Source: Chlorocebus sabaeus (taxonomy: Eukaryota; Chordata; Mammalia; Primates; Cercopithecidae). From it: a stretch of DNA of 64,000 bases. The stretch's first letter is position 1, and the number at the start of each line of letters is the position of its first letter. Shown here one piece after another: positions 36,222-47,859 of the stretch. The notes under the pieces are model-generated. The model was not told where the DNA came from. It worked only from the letters and a program-made list of their open reading frames with translations, and did not search any database. The position numbers and the translations under genes were made by a program. The stretch lies in contig NC_132904.1 of assembly GCF_047675955.1 (NCBI RefSeq), forward strand, positions 85,193,447 through 85,257,446, in the 5' to 3' direction.

Positions 36222-36640
36222 AAATACTTTTATATATGTATTATAAATATATAAATATAAGAAATATAAAACATATATAAAAATAAATATATATTCATAT
36301 ATTTATATTTATTATATATATATAAATTTTATATACAAATATTTTCATATATTATATATTTTATATAAAATTATATTAAATATATATACTTTATATATTC
36401 ATATTAAAATTATGTTAAATTATATTAATTAAATTAAATTATATTATAATAATATAATATATGAATATATGAATATATATAAATCATATAAATTATACAT
36501 ATATTTTATATTATATATCTAAAAATAAAAATATATAAAAACATAAAAAATATATAATATATATACACACATACATATGTATAGTCACACTCAGACACAC
36601 ACACACATTTTTTATATATATAGATATATATATATTCTCC
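36222..36640. repeat. Extreme AT-rich low-complexity tract
   Basis: About 400 bases built of TATATA, AAATATA and TTATATT words with almost no G or C, then a short CACA segment near 36565-36607 and another TATATA run. It starts at the Alu tail and has probably expanded from it. Confidence 0.93.
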
Positions 36641-37799
36641 ACATATGCCTACATGATGGAGGAAAATGAATTATACATGCTCTGCATCTAAACCTATTTC
36701 TACATAGTTGCACTAGGAAAAATGGTAATTTTCAATGCTATATATACCTCTGTATGGTACTTTATATTTACAAAACCTCTGTCAGCAACATTATATAATT
36801 AACTCATCTGAGTTCTCCTGCTAATAAACTATTTGTATTACTAAACTCTATATGAGAAAAGTAAGGGTCAAGACCCTTCAGACATTTTAACTAAGGTTAT
36901 GAGATAGTGATAGTATTGAGAATCAAATTTAGAACTGTTACAATTGGAATCTTCCTCCCGCCCTAATGCAGCTTTTTCTGAAGTCCCAAATATTTAATTT
37001 TAACCTTGATTTAATTTTTAATCTTTTGCTTTCCTTCACGACATGTATTCACATACACACATTCACAGATTTCGCATATAAATATCCATTCACACTAAGA
37101 GGTCAAGAAGCTTGGGCACTTTGGAAAGGTCTTGGACAAAGTGAGGCGAGCAGGTGACAAGTGTGATTATAGTCGTGTAAAAGTGAAGCTCTATAAAGAT
37201 CTTCCTTAAGTAATGGACGTGAATACTAAATATTTAAATGCAGAATCAGTTTAAATAGATGTCCTGAAGGCACTGAATAGTGGATAAAATGTAGTTCACA
37301 TTTTAACAACTAGTTATTACATAATCTCTTTCAATTTTCCTTAACTGTGCTTAATATTAAATCATGTTATTCCCACTATTGGGGTATCTGAGGATATTTA
37401 CAACTGTAAGTGCAAATGGACAATAAAAAAACTAATTTTCTGATGCTTTGGCCCTATGAAGTCCAGATAAGAACTCAGAAAAATACACTGTGGATTTCAG
37501 TACAAAATTCAATAGCGTCCATAAAATATTGACAAAGTTGGATTTCTTAAATTTTAATAAAGCCTATTTACTTTCCTAATTAAATATAGCCTAATGAAAA
37601 GTAATTAAGGTACATAGAGAGATCTAGCTAGAAAATTTTTCACTAGTCCTGAGAATTTTTTTAGTTATATAGAGAAGTTCCAAGGGAAACAAAATCATCC
37701 GAATATGTATTCACTATTGTCAAAGGCATCAAAGAGGAACACAATCTATTTGCTCAAAAAAATAGGAAATTATATTATAAATAAATATTCATAGTTGCA
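36641..37799. other. Intron with no recognised element
   Basis: 36850-36960 (GAGAAAAGTAAGGGTCAAGA ... GAGAATCAAATTTAGAACTG) may be antisense MIR. Nothing else named. Confidence 0.45.
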
Positions 37800-38110
37800 T
37801 AGTAGGGAAATAATTGTCTTTGGATCAGAGAGACCTGGGTTTGATTCTAGCACCTCATCTTCTTAGACGATTAGACCTGGAACAGTTAGTTAACCTCCAT
37901 GAGACATGCTTTCATTAGCTGCAAAATGTGAGACAAAAGAACCAAATCTACACATTTATTATCATTAAGGTGAAAATACTGAAAACACCCATATAAAACA
38001 GACACAAAATGAAAGGGGTCATTGTAAGATTAAAAAAATTAATAATATAGTACTCACAGACTCTAGTACAGTACCTGGGAACTTGATAAATATTTGTTGA
38101 ATAAATAAAT
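37800..38110 (+). repeat. MIR SINE
   Basis: AGACCTGGGTTTGATTCTAG, then AACCTCCATGAG, then ACAGTACCTGGG...ATAAATATTTGTTGAATAAA: sense MIR with an internal expansion. Confidence 0.7.
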
Positions 38111-38189
38111 AGCAGATACTGCTAACTGTGGTGCTGAATAGGCTACTCAATGTTTTAATAATGGTTTACTTCTCATTTGTAAGAACAAA

Positions 38190-38914
38190 ACATGCCTCCT
38201 TATTTCATTCAACAAATATTTATCAAATACTTGCTCTGTTTTAGGCACTGTGTTAAGCTCTAGCTATTGGGAATAAGTTCAACTTTCAGAAAAATGGGTA
38301 AAACACATCCCCCTGAATGAACTATTTACAGACACTATGATGGGTTTGGCAGCACAAAGAACAATATGACCTTATAGAAAGCGTTCCCAACATAGTTTTG
38401 AGGTGTGAAGACTTCTTAGAGAATAACTAAGATGTATAAACCATACAGAAATGGCAGAAGAATTGAGGTTATGAAAGTAAGTTATAGGTGAAAGGAACAA
38501 TAATAAATACTAAGAAAGCATGCCTTATTCTGGGCTTGTGTGGTTTTGGTGTGAGGAACTTGTATACTGCAAATAAACTGGCTAATTTTCTTCATTTGTC
38601 ACTCATTAACCTCTCTAGGTACTGATATTAGACAGTCCCTCAGACACTGTTGTTTTCCCTTTCATCCAGATTCAGCTTTATCAGATCACTTTCTGAACCC
38701 CAGCTCGTTTTCCTTCTACCTGCTCAGTTTTGAGGTCACGCCTATGCCTTCTGGTGTCTGATGTCAGTTCATGACCTTCACTGACTTTCTACCTGTGCAC
38801 TGTTCTTGGCAAGAAGTCAGAGACTTGGCTGTGGAGCATAGTGATACAAATAATCAACAGACACTATCTAAGACTAAGCCAGGGAGGTATAAACAGGACT
38901 GATCTCTTTATTCT

Positions 38915-38945
<31 letters not shown>

Positions 38946-39140
38946 GTGTTTTTTTTGTTTGTTTGTTTTGTCCTTTATCAAAGAGACATGTTTAAAGTTC
39001 CTTCCTTATGCCAGACATTGTCATAGGTGGGGAATCAAAATAAACTGTCCTTTAGGAGCTTGTTCTCCAACTGGGTAAATAACATAAAAACAAATACATA
39101 AAACAGCAAGAGAGACGCTGATAAAAAATCTGTGAAAATG
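38190..39140 (-). repeat. L2 fragments, antisense
   Basis: 38195-38560 (TTAGGCACTGTGTTAAGCTC, TGACCTTATAGAAAGCG) and 38990-39140 (ATGCCAGACATTGTCATAGG, TTTAGGAGCTTGTTCTCC) are antisense L2. The intervening 38560-38980 is unassigned, apart from a short AAAAC/GTTTG simple repeat at 38915-38970. Confidence 0.5.
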
Positions 39141-40890
39141 TCAAGTAACACGGAGATGATTCTTATCTGGTAGTCAAATTTTTAACTCAGATACATAAGA
39201 ATACAACTGAGCATATATAACAGAGGCATCACAGTGTTATTATTTTCTGCTTTATGATTAAATCAACTTTTTATTACAGAAATGGTTTTACTATATGAGA
39301 AACTCGCTTTACCCTGAATTTCAGATATATGACTAAGAATATTTGATTCTGACTTAATTGTCCACATTTTGTTTTTGAACAGAAATCCATTTGCTTTTTG
39401 GGAGAAAAGAAACTGCATCATTATGGAAAAGTGGATTATAAACATTGAACAAAGAAAGTAATATCATGAAATAGATTCATTCATTAAAATAGGATATTAT
39501 GCACAACTCCCTAGTGATATTTTTATTCATGTTGCTTTATCTTTTTAAAAATAATGAGTTCTGAAATGAATTATAATTTATTAAAAACAGTTCCTAATTC
39601 CTAAGGATCATCATAATTTGGCATTGATAGGTAAATAACTAAATTCTGAAAACTGCTGAGAGTGCCTGTTTTGGATTTGATGTCACACTAGGTGTGGAGG
39701 TGCCTCAAATGAATGACAAGCTCCCTCCCCTCAAAGATCTGTCACTTCAGTCACAGAGAGAGATAAAAGCTGTTCTGATGTGGTATGGAAAGTGCTCTTT
39801 TATTATAAATCAGGTTGAGGATGGCAGTGAGAAGGGGCCATACAAGGTTTCTTGGCCAGAGGTACAAGCAGCACTGAGAATTAAAAGGAAATTCTATCAT
39901 TGTGGAATCCACATTCAATTTCAACATCACCTGTTTATTCATCTTTCTGCTCAGTGGTTTGGTTTAACTCTTTAGATGGAACCTAAATAGGTAGAGTTTG
40001 GATGAGAAGCAATTCAAAACCAGCCTATGGATCAATTTTTTCGTCTGATATGTGAAGTTTGTAGAGCACAAAGAGGCTCCCGGCCTTTAAGGTCTTCTCT
40101 AAATAAGTTGCCACTGACACTTGAAGAGAGGGTGGAAACTAACGTTAAGCCCTTTAAATTGCAGAGTGATGGGCTGGGAAGGGAGCTGGATGAGCAGAGC
40201 AGCACAAAAGGTGGTGTAGGGGAGGATAGTATATTTCTAATAAAGTTAAATAGGGGCTTGAATCAAACACTTTTTCTGCCATAACCATAGTTTTATTTTT
40301 TTCTTGATCACTGGAGAAAGGGTCACATTTTTACATAATTTAATTATTGTATTTATCCATGTAGTCATTTTCCCATATTCCTGAGAATAAGGTATAAATG
40401 TGTCAAAATTTTGGTGTGTGGTATTTCAAAAAATAATAGTTACTTCATTCAGCCATGTAGAATAAACTGAAAGTGACCTTCTTATTAAAAGTAAAAATCA
40501 CAATCTATGCAGGCAAAGCAATTAGAAATATGGTTGGATATAGCAAAGATTTCACCTACATCCATAGTTTTAACCAATATATCTATATCATTGAGTATTT
40601 TATACCTCCTGATCACACTTCTCACTTTCTCTTTACTATGTCTGCTCTCTGCGATCTGGGAATTTTACAGACTTCAATCTCAACGTCTGCTTTCATTTTG
40701 TATTTTCTAACACTGCTATAGATGCTACCACCCACCCACGTGTTTAAGCTGGAATTTTAGGGTTTATCCTAAAATTCCCAAAACCAAGCATTTAATTAGG
40801 ATTCTGTTCTATCATTCTACCATAAAAATCCCTTAAACAGTGGTCTTCTCCTATTAGACAAGGAATACTACAACAATCGACAATCTGGTT
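39141..40890. other. Intron with weak L2 trace
   Basis: 39640-40280 has antisense L2-like words (CTGTCACTTCAGTCACAG, GGGAAGGGAGCTGGATGAGC). The longest frames here (93 and 85 codons) match no family I know. Remainder unassigned. Confidence 0.4.
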
Positions 40891-40899
40891 CTACAATAA

Positions 40900-41470
40900 A
40901 CTTTTTATAATGTAAATTTTATGACATGATCCTCCCCTTTGAAGCAGCTCCCTGTGAGCAGCAGGAAAGTCCAAAATACTCACTTAGCATGGCCTATGGG
41001 CTTCTTCAAAATCTGGCCTTAGCTGGTGCTCAGTTCTCCTAATCTACTATACCTCTCTCCAGAGAAATATTCTGCCCCAGAAACACTGGAAGCTGCACAC
41101 CATTTTCTTCTGTTTCTTGTTAATCCCTGCTAAAGTCTCAATGTTCAGCTCAAACCTCATATTTTTAAGAGACTGTTCTAGACCCCAGGATGGTTAGAAC
41201 CCCTCTTTTATCCTTTCCTAGCTCTCTTACCTTATTGTAGCCTTTATCACTAGGTACTATGCCAATTCATTTTCTGATCTGTCATTCATTGTGAGCTCCT
41301 TAAAGGCAGAAACAACAATGATCATTGCTACTAAAGACAATGATCTCTGTCTTTAGTAATTTGTATTGGATTTTGTACAGAGCAAGTGCCCAATAAAAGC
41401 TTATTGAATGTTTTAATGCATAGATACATGAATGGATGAATGAGTGAGTAAATGAATGAACTAGATTATG
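40900..41470 (+). repeat. L2 LINE 3' end, sense
   Basis: Good sense L2: GAAGCAGCTCCCTGTGAGCA, CAAAATCTGGCCTTAGCTGG, GTGAGCTCCTTAAAGGCAG and ATAAAAGCTTATTGAATG with TGAATGAGTGAGTAAATG tail. Confidence 0.8.
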
Positions 41471-42391
41471 ACTAGCTACAGAATAGTTTCAAATAAAGAA
41501 TAATGCTGAATGAACAGACTCCAACCCCCCACAGACCCTTGTGACATCCGAAAGTCCTATCACTGATGCTCTCTGTCACCTCTAGTGAGTCACTTAGTCT
41601 CTCATCTGTAAAACTTAATTAGTGCTTCGGCAATAAGCGCATGCTCTTAAAATGCTAGGTATTAAATTCATTGCTTCAGAAACACTGTCATGCTTATATT
41701 CATTTGGAATAAAACTGTAAGATATGCAACAAGACTCCATTTTCTGTTAAAAATGCTAGGTTTCCTCATGCCTAAAATAAACTTAATGGCAGCTGGCTCC
41801 CAGCTACTCCCGAAGATGTCACAGCTTCAAACATGGGGGTATTGCCACTTCTGAGACTCGAAGTTCCTTCTCTTAATTTCAGGGCCACCCTCCATGCCTC
41901 CATCCTGGAGGCCTGCACAGGCTGAGTAATCAGAGTCAACATGAGGAGAAACAAACAGGCAATTCTCCTAGTGGGAACAGTTAACTGGCTCACTGTCAGT
42001 CAGAAGACCGGCAATTTTATAGCTTCTCCACTGTGCCTGAATCACGCACTGAGTGGTCTACTGCAGAGAGGAGAAAATGGAGTTTCTATTTCCTACGGCT
42101 CTTAACAGACTGCAGAATTAAGGAAAGTATAAATGGAAAAAAAAAAAAGTTAAAGCTAACATGAAGATTACATAGCATAGAAACAATTCAATTCAATTAA
42201 ACAAACATGTTTTTGAGGTCCTGCTGTCTATAAAACACTATGTTAGGTCCTATGAGAGAAGCACTTATAAATGGGTAAGAAAAACAGTTCTGAGCTTCTG
42301 CAGTTTCATATAGATAGTTGTAGAATTTTCCACTAATATAAATGAACATGTATAAAGGCTAGTATGGAAATACAAAGTAGTGAGAAGATAG
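41471..42391. other. Intron with no recognised element
   Basis: Includes a (CAATTCAATT)-like patch near 42185 and 12 A at 42137-42148. No coding signal. Confidence 0.5.
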
Positions 42392-42692
42392 GAAAGGGAA
42401 AGGTGATTTCTGACTGAGGGTCTATGAAAAACCTTTTAAGGAAGCAGAACCTGAGATTCTGGGCAGACTCTCAAACAGTCTCCCTCATTCCCGTCTGATT
42501 CTGAAAATGTTGAGAAACAAAAGGTGGAGGAAAAAAAGTACTCACCATAAATACTGATGACACTAGGCTGGGAGCTTAGTCTAATGTCAAGTGGGCTTGC
42601 TGAAACTGACCCCTGAAAATAGGCAGACTTACCCATCACGGTACTGGGAGACTGGGATCACCTCTCCATATGGATGGGCTGCCCATGTAAGA
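42392..42692 (+). repeat. Segment A: direct-repeat source of a composite duplication
   Basis: 301 bases repeated in the same orientation at 44162-44465. By eye about 20 substitutions, a 1-base and a 4-base indel separate the copies, about 7% divergence. I do not recognise it as an interspersed repeat. Confidence 0.93.
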
Positions 42693-42969
42693 CTTAGAAC
42701 CCCAGGACAGCTCTTTCTCTAACAGTTATCAATCGCCAAGGAAATACGGTAAAGATGAGCTGAGCCTGGTTATTCTTTTGAAACTTACCAAATAAGTGAC
42801 TCCTCCTCCTCTGAGAAAACCATAGAGCCACATTAATTGATCTCCTTCTAAGGAATGAAATGTTAGGTGTGGGAAAAACACATTCTTAATGCATGATAGG
42901 ATCTTGATGGTGAGAGGGAAGGAAGGGCATCTCAGGCTGGGTAAAAGATAAATGTGAACTTTATACGCA

Positions 42970-43170
42970 AGTCTTGAGGAGCTAGAAAATTGTCATGATT
43001 AAGAACACTATTTTTGGAGTAAAATAGACATGGTTTAATCTTGACTCTTTCTTGATCTGAATAAGTCACCTAAATGCTCTGGCCTGGTTTTCTAATCTGC
43101 AAGTTGGAGATAATAGTACCCATTTCACAGAACTCAATACATAACTGCAATAATATCTAACCACCAGAGT
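42970..43170 (+). repeat. MIR SINE
   Basis: GATCTGAATAAGTCACCTAAATG, in segments, TCTAATCTGCAAGTTGGAGATAA: MIR core and 3' side, diverged. Confidence 0.6.
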
Positions 43171-43177
43171 GATTGAA

Positions 43178-43413
43178 CACGGGAATATGTTGCATAACCA
43201 CACACTTACTTTACAAATTAATTTTGGAATTTTAAGTTTTATTAAATGGTCTATTTCCTTTTAATTTATCAACTTGGTAAGATCAAATCCCTGTGTATTG
43301 TGGTTTTTCTTGAAGTGAACTGTGCCTTTTACACACACTTAGGTCTCCTATATTGCTATTAGATATCAGTACAGGAAGAGAGTGGTATGGATTATGGGGA
43401 CAGGAGAGAGCAA
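43178..43413 (+). repeat. Segment O: inverted-repeat source of a composite duplication
   Basis: 236 bases whose reverse complement is at 44466-44700, with about 10% divergence by eye. The arms are separated by 1052 bases. Confidence 0.92.
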
Positions 43414-44137
43414 GATAGGAAGGTACAATGAATAACACACAACAAAATGTAGAGGTGAATGCAAGGATGTGATGAAGTGTAAGTGATGTGGTGTGAATTT
43501 AAATGAAGACTACCAAAGGGGAATACAGGTAGAAAGAACAGCAGGCATAACTTCATTTCCAGCTCCATCCTTCTTAGAGAACTATTTTTTTATGAGACCA
43601 TGCTAATGAGCTTGAACAAGCATTAAACTGAACCAAAAAATGGTATCTATAATTCTTCAGGGCCCCAGATGCTTTTAAATGCATGATTGGACAATCATAA
43701 AACTATCACGACCATACAGATGAAGATGATTTAGGAATGCACTTTCTTGGTTATTTAGAGATCAATGTTATGGGTGTTTTTCTTTTATTATATAGATACG
43801 ATTACTTATGACTGCAGTATCACGTTAGGCTATTGATTACATGGTACTCTGGGGACAGATTAATTATTCCTCTTGTATATGTATATGCTAGGATGCTAAA
43901 GGGCACCTACTACACAGATAACTTTTGAAGAAGATGACTAAGTGAAAAACAGATCTTCAAGTGGAAGCATTTTTAAATTCCCCAATGAAGCACCTACTCT
44001 TACATGAGCTCTGAACTTAACCGTATAAAACATGGCCTTGTACCAATTTAATGACTGATGCAAGAGAGATAAGTTATGTGTGTGGGTCAAAAGCTATGGA
44101 ATAATTGAGAGGATTTATTCACAGCTCTCTAGGTATG

Positions 44138-44161
44138 ACATCTGACAAGGATGTCAGATGT
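44138..44161. repeat. Perfect 9-bp hairpin at the left edge of the composite
   Basis: ACATCTGAC and GTCAGATGT arms flank a 6-base spacer. The right arm ends exactly where homology to segment A begins. Confidence 0.85.
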
Positions 44162-44700
44162 GAAAGGGAAAGGTGATTTCTGACTAGGGGCCTGGGAAAA
44201 GTCTTTCAAGGAAGTGGAACCTGAGATTCTGGGCAGGCTCTCAAATTGTCTCCCTCATTCCTGTCTGATTCTGAAAATGTTGAGAAACAAAAGGTGGAGG
44301 AAAAAAGTATTCACCATAAATACTGATGACACTAGGCTGGGAGCTTAGTCTAATGTCATGTGGGCTTGCTGAAAGTGACCCCTGAAAATAGGCAGACTTA
44401 CCCACCCATCACGATACTGGGAGACTGGGCTCACCTCTCCGTATGGATGGGCTGCCCATGTAAGATTGCTCTCTCCTGTCCCCACAATCCATACGACTCT
44501 CCTCCTGTACTGATATATAATAGCAATATAGGAGACCTAACTGTGTGGAAAAGGTACAGTTCACTTCAAGAAAAACACAATACACAAGAATTTGATCTCA
44601 CCAAGCTGATAAATTAAAAGGAAATAGATCATTTAATGAAACTTAAAATCCCAAAATTAATTTGTAAATTAAGTGTCTGATTATGTAACATATCCCCATG
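44162..44700. repeat. Composite duplication: direct copy of A joined to inverted copy of O
   Basis: 44162-44465 copies 42392-42692 in direct orientation. 44466-44700 copies 43178-43413 inverted. The junction falls after GTAAGA (from A) and before TTGCTCTCTCC (from O), with no shared base. Both sources lie within 1.8 kb to the left, so the segment looks like a two-template local insertion rather than a transposon. Confidence 0.9.
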
Positions 44701-45298
44701 GATAGGAGAGAGAAAGAAAATAGCAAAGAGCTAGCATGTCTCTTCATTTCCATCAAATATATTTTCAGAAGGAGACCAAAAGGAGTTGTCTCTGAAATTT
44801 AATAACCTCTAGAGATAATTACATAACATGTAGAAATAAGTTTATGTTTTATAATGTGCAGTTCTTAGATGTTGGGGGAAAAAAAAGTTTGCTTGATCAT
44901 TTCTTAACCCTGCCATCTTCCAAGTATATACTTCCATTATTTATATAGTGGAGCTGTCCTACTTGCTTTGTAAGGCAAAATACTGAAATTCACTAAAAAG
45001 AACTTTTCACACAAAGGTACGTTTCTACTTTGTGTGATATTACTGCTTTGAATGGCTTCAGGTCAGTATTTTTAGGAAATAACTATGACTTTTTTTGACT
45101 AAGTTCTCTAGATCCCAAGTAATTTTATCTTTCCCATTGCCAAAGAAACATTCATATGAGTCTAATAAGATGACTTAGATTAAATTCACTTTTATATTTG
45201 AATATTTTCTGGGGCTTTTCTATACCTTCCAAATACAGTGGTCCTGAAATAATATTTGTAACTGAGTTTTCAAGGAATCAACACCTATTTTTGGTAGT
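44701..45298. other. Intron with no recognised element
   Basis: AT-rich, no repeat ends or coding signal. Confidence 0.55.
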
Positions 45299-45302
45299 TG
45301 TG

Positions 45303-46148
45303 TTATTGAAACGGGAGTGTTGTTCCCTTATCCCCCTCCCAGAGCGAGACAGGGGGGTGTGGCTTGCTTTTTCTATGCTCTGTTGCTGGAAGCCCTAGGG
45401 GAAGCATGCAGAAGTGTAGGTCGTGTGGAGCGTTTATGGGCTCCCACCCCATCGGCATCGTCTGGGGTTGAGTGTTCACAGCTCCCAAAACCTCAGTGGG
45501 CATGTATTATAGTTTGCTCTTTCAGGTTTGCCCTCTTCAGGTGACTTGTGTGAATCAACTCAATTAGACCCTCTGCCTTACCACAAAGACAGAAGGTTTT
45601 CTGTATCCTGGGTTCTCGCCCTAGTGTACCAAAAAAATTGGGTCACACATGGGCTTGGAGGATAGGTACAAAGTTTTATTAGCTGTCAGTGAGATGGATG
45701 GGGAGGCCAGAAGAGGGATGGAGTGGGGAGGTATTCTTTCCCTGGAGTCCTGCGCCCAGTGGTGGGGCTCTCCTCCCACTGCTCCTGACTGAATTTCACT
45801 GTTGATGGTCTGCCAGCATCTGCTGGTGTCTGTCTGTGGGTGTGCTTTTCTGCTCCTCTCCATGTCCAGCTGCTTGTGTCTGTGCCTGCTAGGGTTTCAG
45901 GTTTTTTATGGGCACAGAATGGGGGCGTGGCAGGCCAGAGTGGTCTTAGAAAATGCAACATTTGAGCACAAAAACAGGAGTGCCTGTTATCACTTAGGTC
46001 TATAGGCACAGGCCCGAGGGTGGAGCCTGTGTGAGGGACCCCACCCTTCAGGCTCCACCCTTCTCTCCACCCTTCAGGGTCCCTGACACAGGCTCCACCC
46101 TTCTCTACCCAGCACTTCCCTGCCTCCCTTCCGTGGTTAAGATTGACA
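45303..46148 (-). mobile_element. MER52-type solo LTR, reversed (same strand as GRM5)
   Basis: Read on the minus strand: CTCTGGCCTGCCACGCCC, a TATA-like CCCATAAAAAACC (45902-45912), an AATAAA at 45675-45680, then CCAAGCCCATGTGTGACCC. This is the U3-R-U5 layout of the MER52 class I LTR group. Short GGGTGGAG/CTCCACCC units at 46015-46110 are the expected U3 repeats. A TGTG duplication may flank it (45299-45302 and 46149-46152). A 158-codon minus frame at 45686-46162 lies in the LTR and is chance. Confidence 0.82.
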
Positions 46149-46240
46149 TGTGATTTGAACATTAAATAATCATTATGTCCACCTTGGTGGGATGTGTGGT
46201 TTAGGTGAAGTGGTCATCTGCAAGATAATAATTGGGATTT

Positions 46241-46500
46241 CTGTAATCCCAGCACTTTGGGAGGCCGAGACGGGCGGATCACGAGGTCAGGAGATCGAGA
46301 CCATCCTGGCTAACACGGTGAAATCCCGTCTCTACTAAAAAATACAAAAAGCTAGCCGGGCGTGGTTGGCGGGCGCCTGTAGTCCCAGCTACTCCGGAGG
46401 CTGAGGCAGGAGAATGGCGTGAACCCGGGAGGCGGAGCTTGCAGTGAGCTGAGATCTGGCCACTGCACTCCAGCTCAGGCGACAGAGCGAGACTCCATCT

Positions 46501-46539
<39 letters not shown>
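46241..46539 (+). mobile_element. Young AluY, 5'-truncated by about 22 bases
   Basis: Starts at CTGTAATCCCAGC, so the head with the pol III A box is missing. GAGATCTGGCCACT is the Old World monkey variant with one C-to-T change. Poly-A is about 36 pure A (46502-46537). A perfect 16-bp target duplication ATAATAATTGGGATTT lies at 46225-46240 and 46540-46555. Confidence 0.96.
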
Positions 46540-46569
46540 ATAATAATTGGGATTTCCAAGTCAGAGACA

Positions 46570-46770
46570 GCTGGATTATGACATTTGATATTTGATAATG
46601 AAGCCCTGCTGGGAAAATTATGTGACGTTTCTGACTCTAGTTTATTTTTCAGCAGAATGGGTTTTATAATGCTACCTATCTCACAGAATGCTAGTAAAGA
46701 TTAAATGACATAATGTAAAGTGCTAACCCAGTATTTGGCATGTAGTAAACCCTCAACATATATTTGGTTT
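46570..46770 (+). repeat. MIR SINE, 3' part
   Basis: AATGCTACCTATCTCACAGA...GGATTAAATGACATAATG-like, CCCAGTATTTGGCATGTAGT: MIR 3' side. Confidence 0.7.
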
Positions 46771-47859
46771 TATTAGCTTTGAATAAGAGAAATGAAGAGA
46801 AATGGAAGAAATCTTTGTTAACTTATCACTAAACTGCAAAAAAGACTAATTAAATTTAGTATCAAATGATTATGTAATTTTAAAAGAATTTTTGGAGAAG
46901 GTGATGCTATATCACTGTGTATGTGATTTTCCTTTAAAAGTTTTTTCTTTCTAAGCCTGCCAGCTGCAATTTAAGCACATATCCTTTTTTCAGTATTTCC
47001 AGATTGGCACAAGAGCTGATTTGGCATATAATTTATGTCTCATGTGTACACGGTATGTAGTGTATATGATTGCTATATATAGTATTTTTATAAAATGTTC
47101 ATCATGGAATCAGATTCTAAGTCAGCAATTCTCTTTCAAATGCAGCTGCATCCAAATGACTCTTTCCTTGGGGAAGGAAAATTTTTATTTTCCCCTAAGG
47201 TCACACAAAGCCATAAATGTGAAGAGCAGCTGACAGAAGGCAGTTTTTCTCTGAAGCACTTTTTCCTGACAGTAGTGCCATGGCGACCCTTGTGTTTGGT
47301 TCTGTGATTAGGATTGATGCGCTTTTGTATGGGTTCCCAGAGGATGTTTTGCAATTCCTTCCAAAGATTAGGATAGAGCTTTGCAAGTGCTCACTCAATA
47401 CTCATTTGTTAACCAACAATAAAATACTATAAATGGATACCTGTAGCAGCAATGCAAATCATGTTCTTTAGCTTCCAACTTTGTATACTACAACGTACAA
47501 GTGCAGCCACAAGGTACACATTATAAAGATTTAGTGGTTTCCTAGCCTCAGATGCATGGACTACATAAATGCCATGTGATATGAAACTTACTTGAATGAA
47601 GCAGACCCATAAAATACATGCACAATTGTGAGTGATTAGGAAAGTGCTTTTGTCTAGACAGAGGTTTTGTAACTTTTTTAAATTTCCTAAAGAATACACA
47701 ATTCAAAAATCAAGGATCATAATACTGACAAAAGTTCTAAAGTAATAGATTTCTCTTTGTATGCAAGTGAACTCGTTAAATATATAATCACATTTTGCCT
47801 GAGAATACTTTAATGTTTATATCTTGGCACTACTTCCATTCAATTGTGCTAACCAAAAA
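46771..47859. other. Intron with no recognised element
   Basis: Several 65-90 codon frames occur on both strands at 47020-47700 but resemble no protein family. Confidence 0.5.

Noticed and set aside
39694..40284. Adjacent plus frames of 93 and 85 codons as a possible processed pseudogene
   Set aside because: No poly-A tail, no target duplication and no recognised parent protein. L2-like words explain part of it.
42392..44465. The A / A' direct repeats as LTRs of a provirus
   Set aside because: No TG...CA ends, no primer-binding site, no target duplication. An inverted copy of internal sequence is fused to one repeat, which a provirus does not produce.
45686..46162. 158-codon minus-strand frame
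   Set aside because: Almost wholly inside the MER52-type LTR. GC-rich LTR sequence has few stops by chance, and the residues show no domain.
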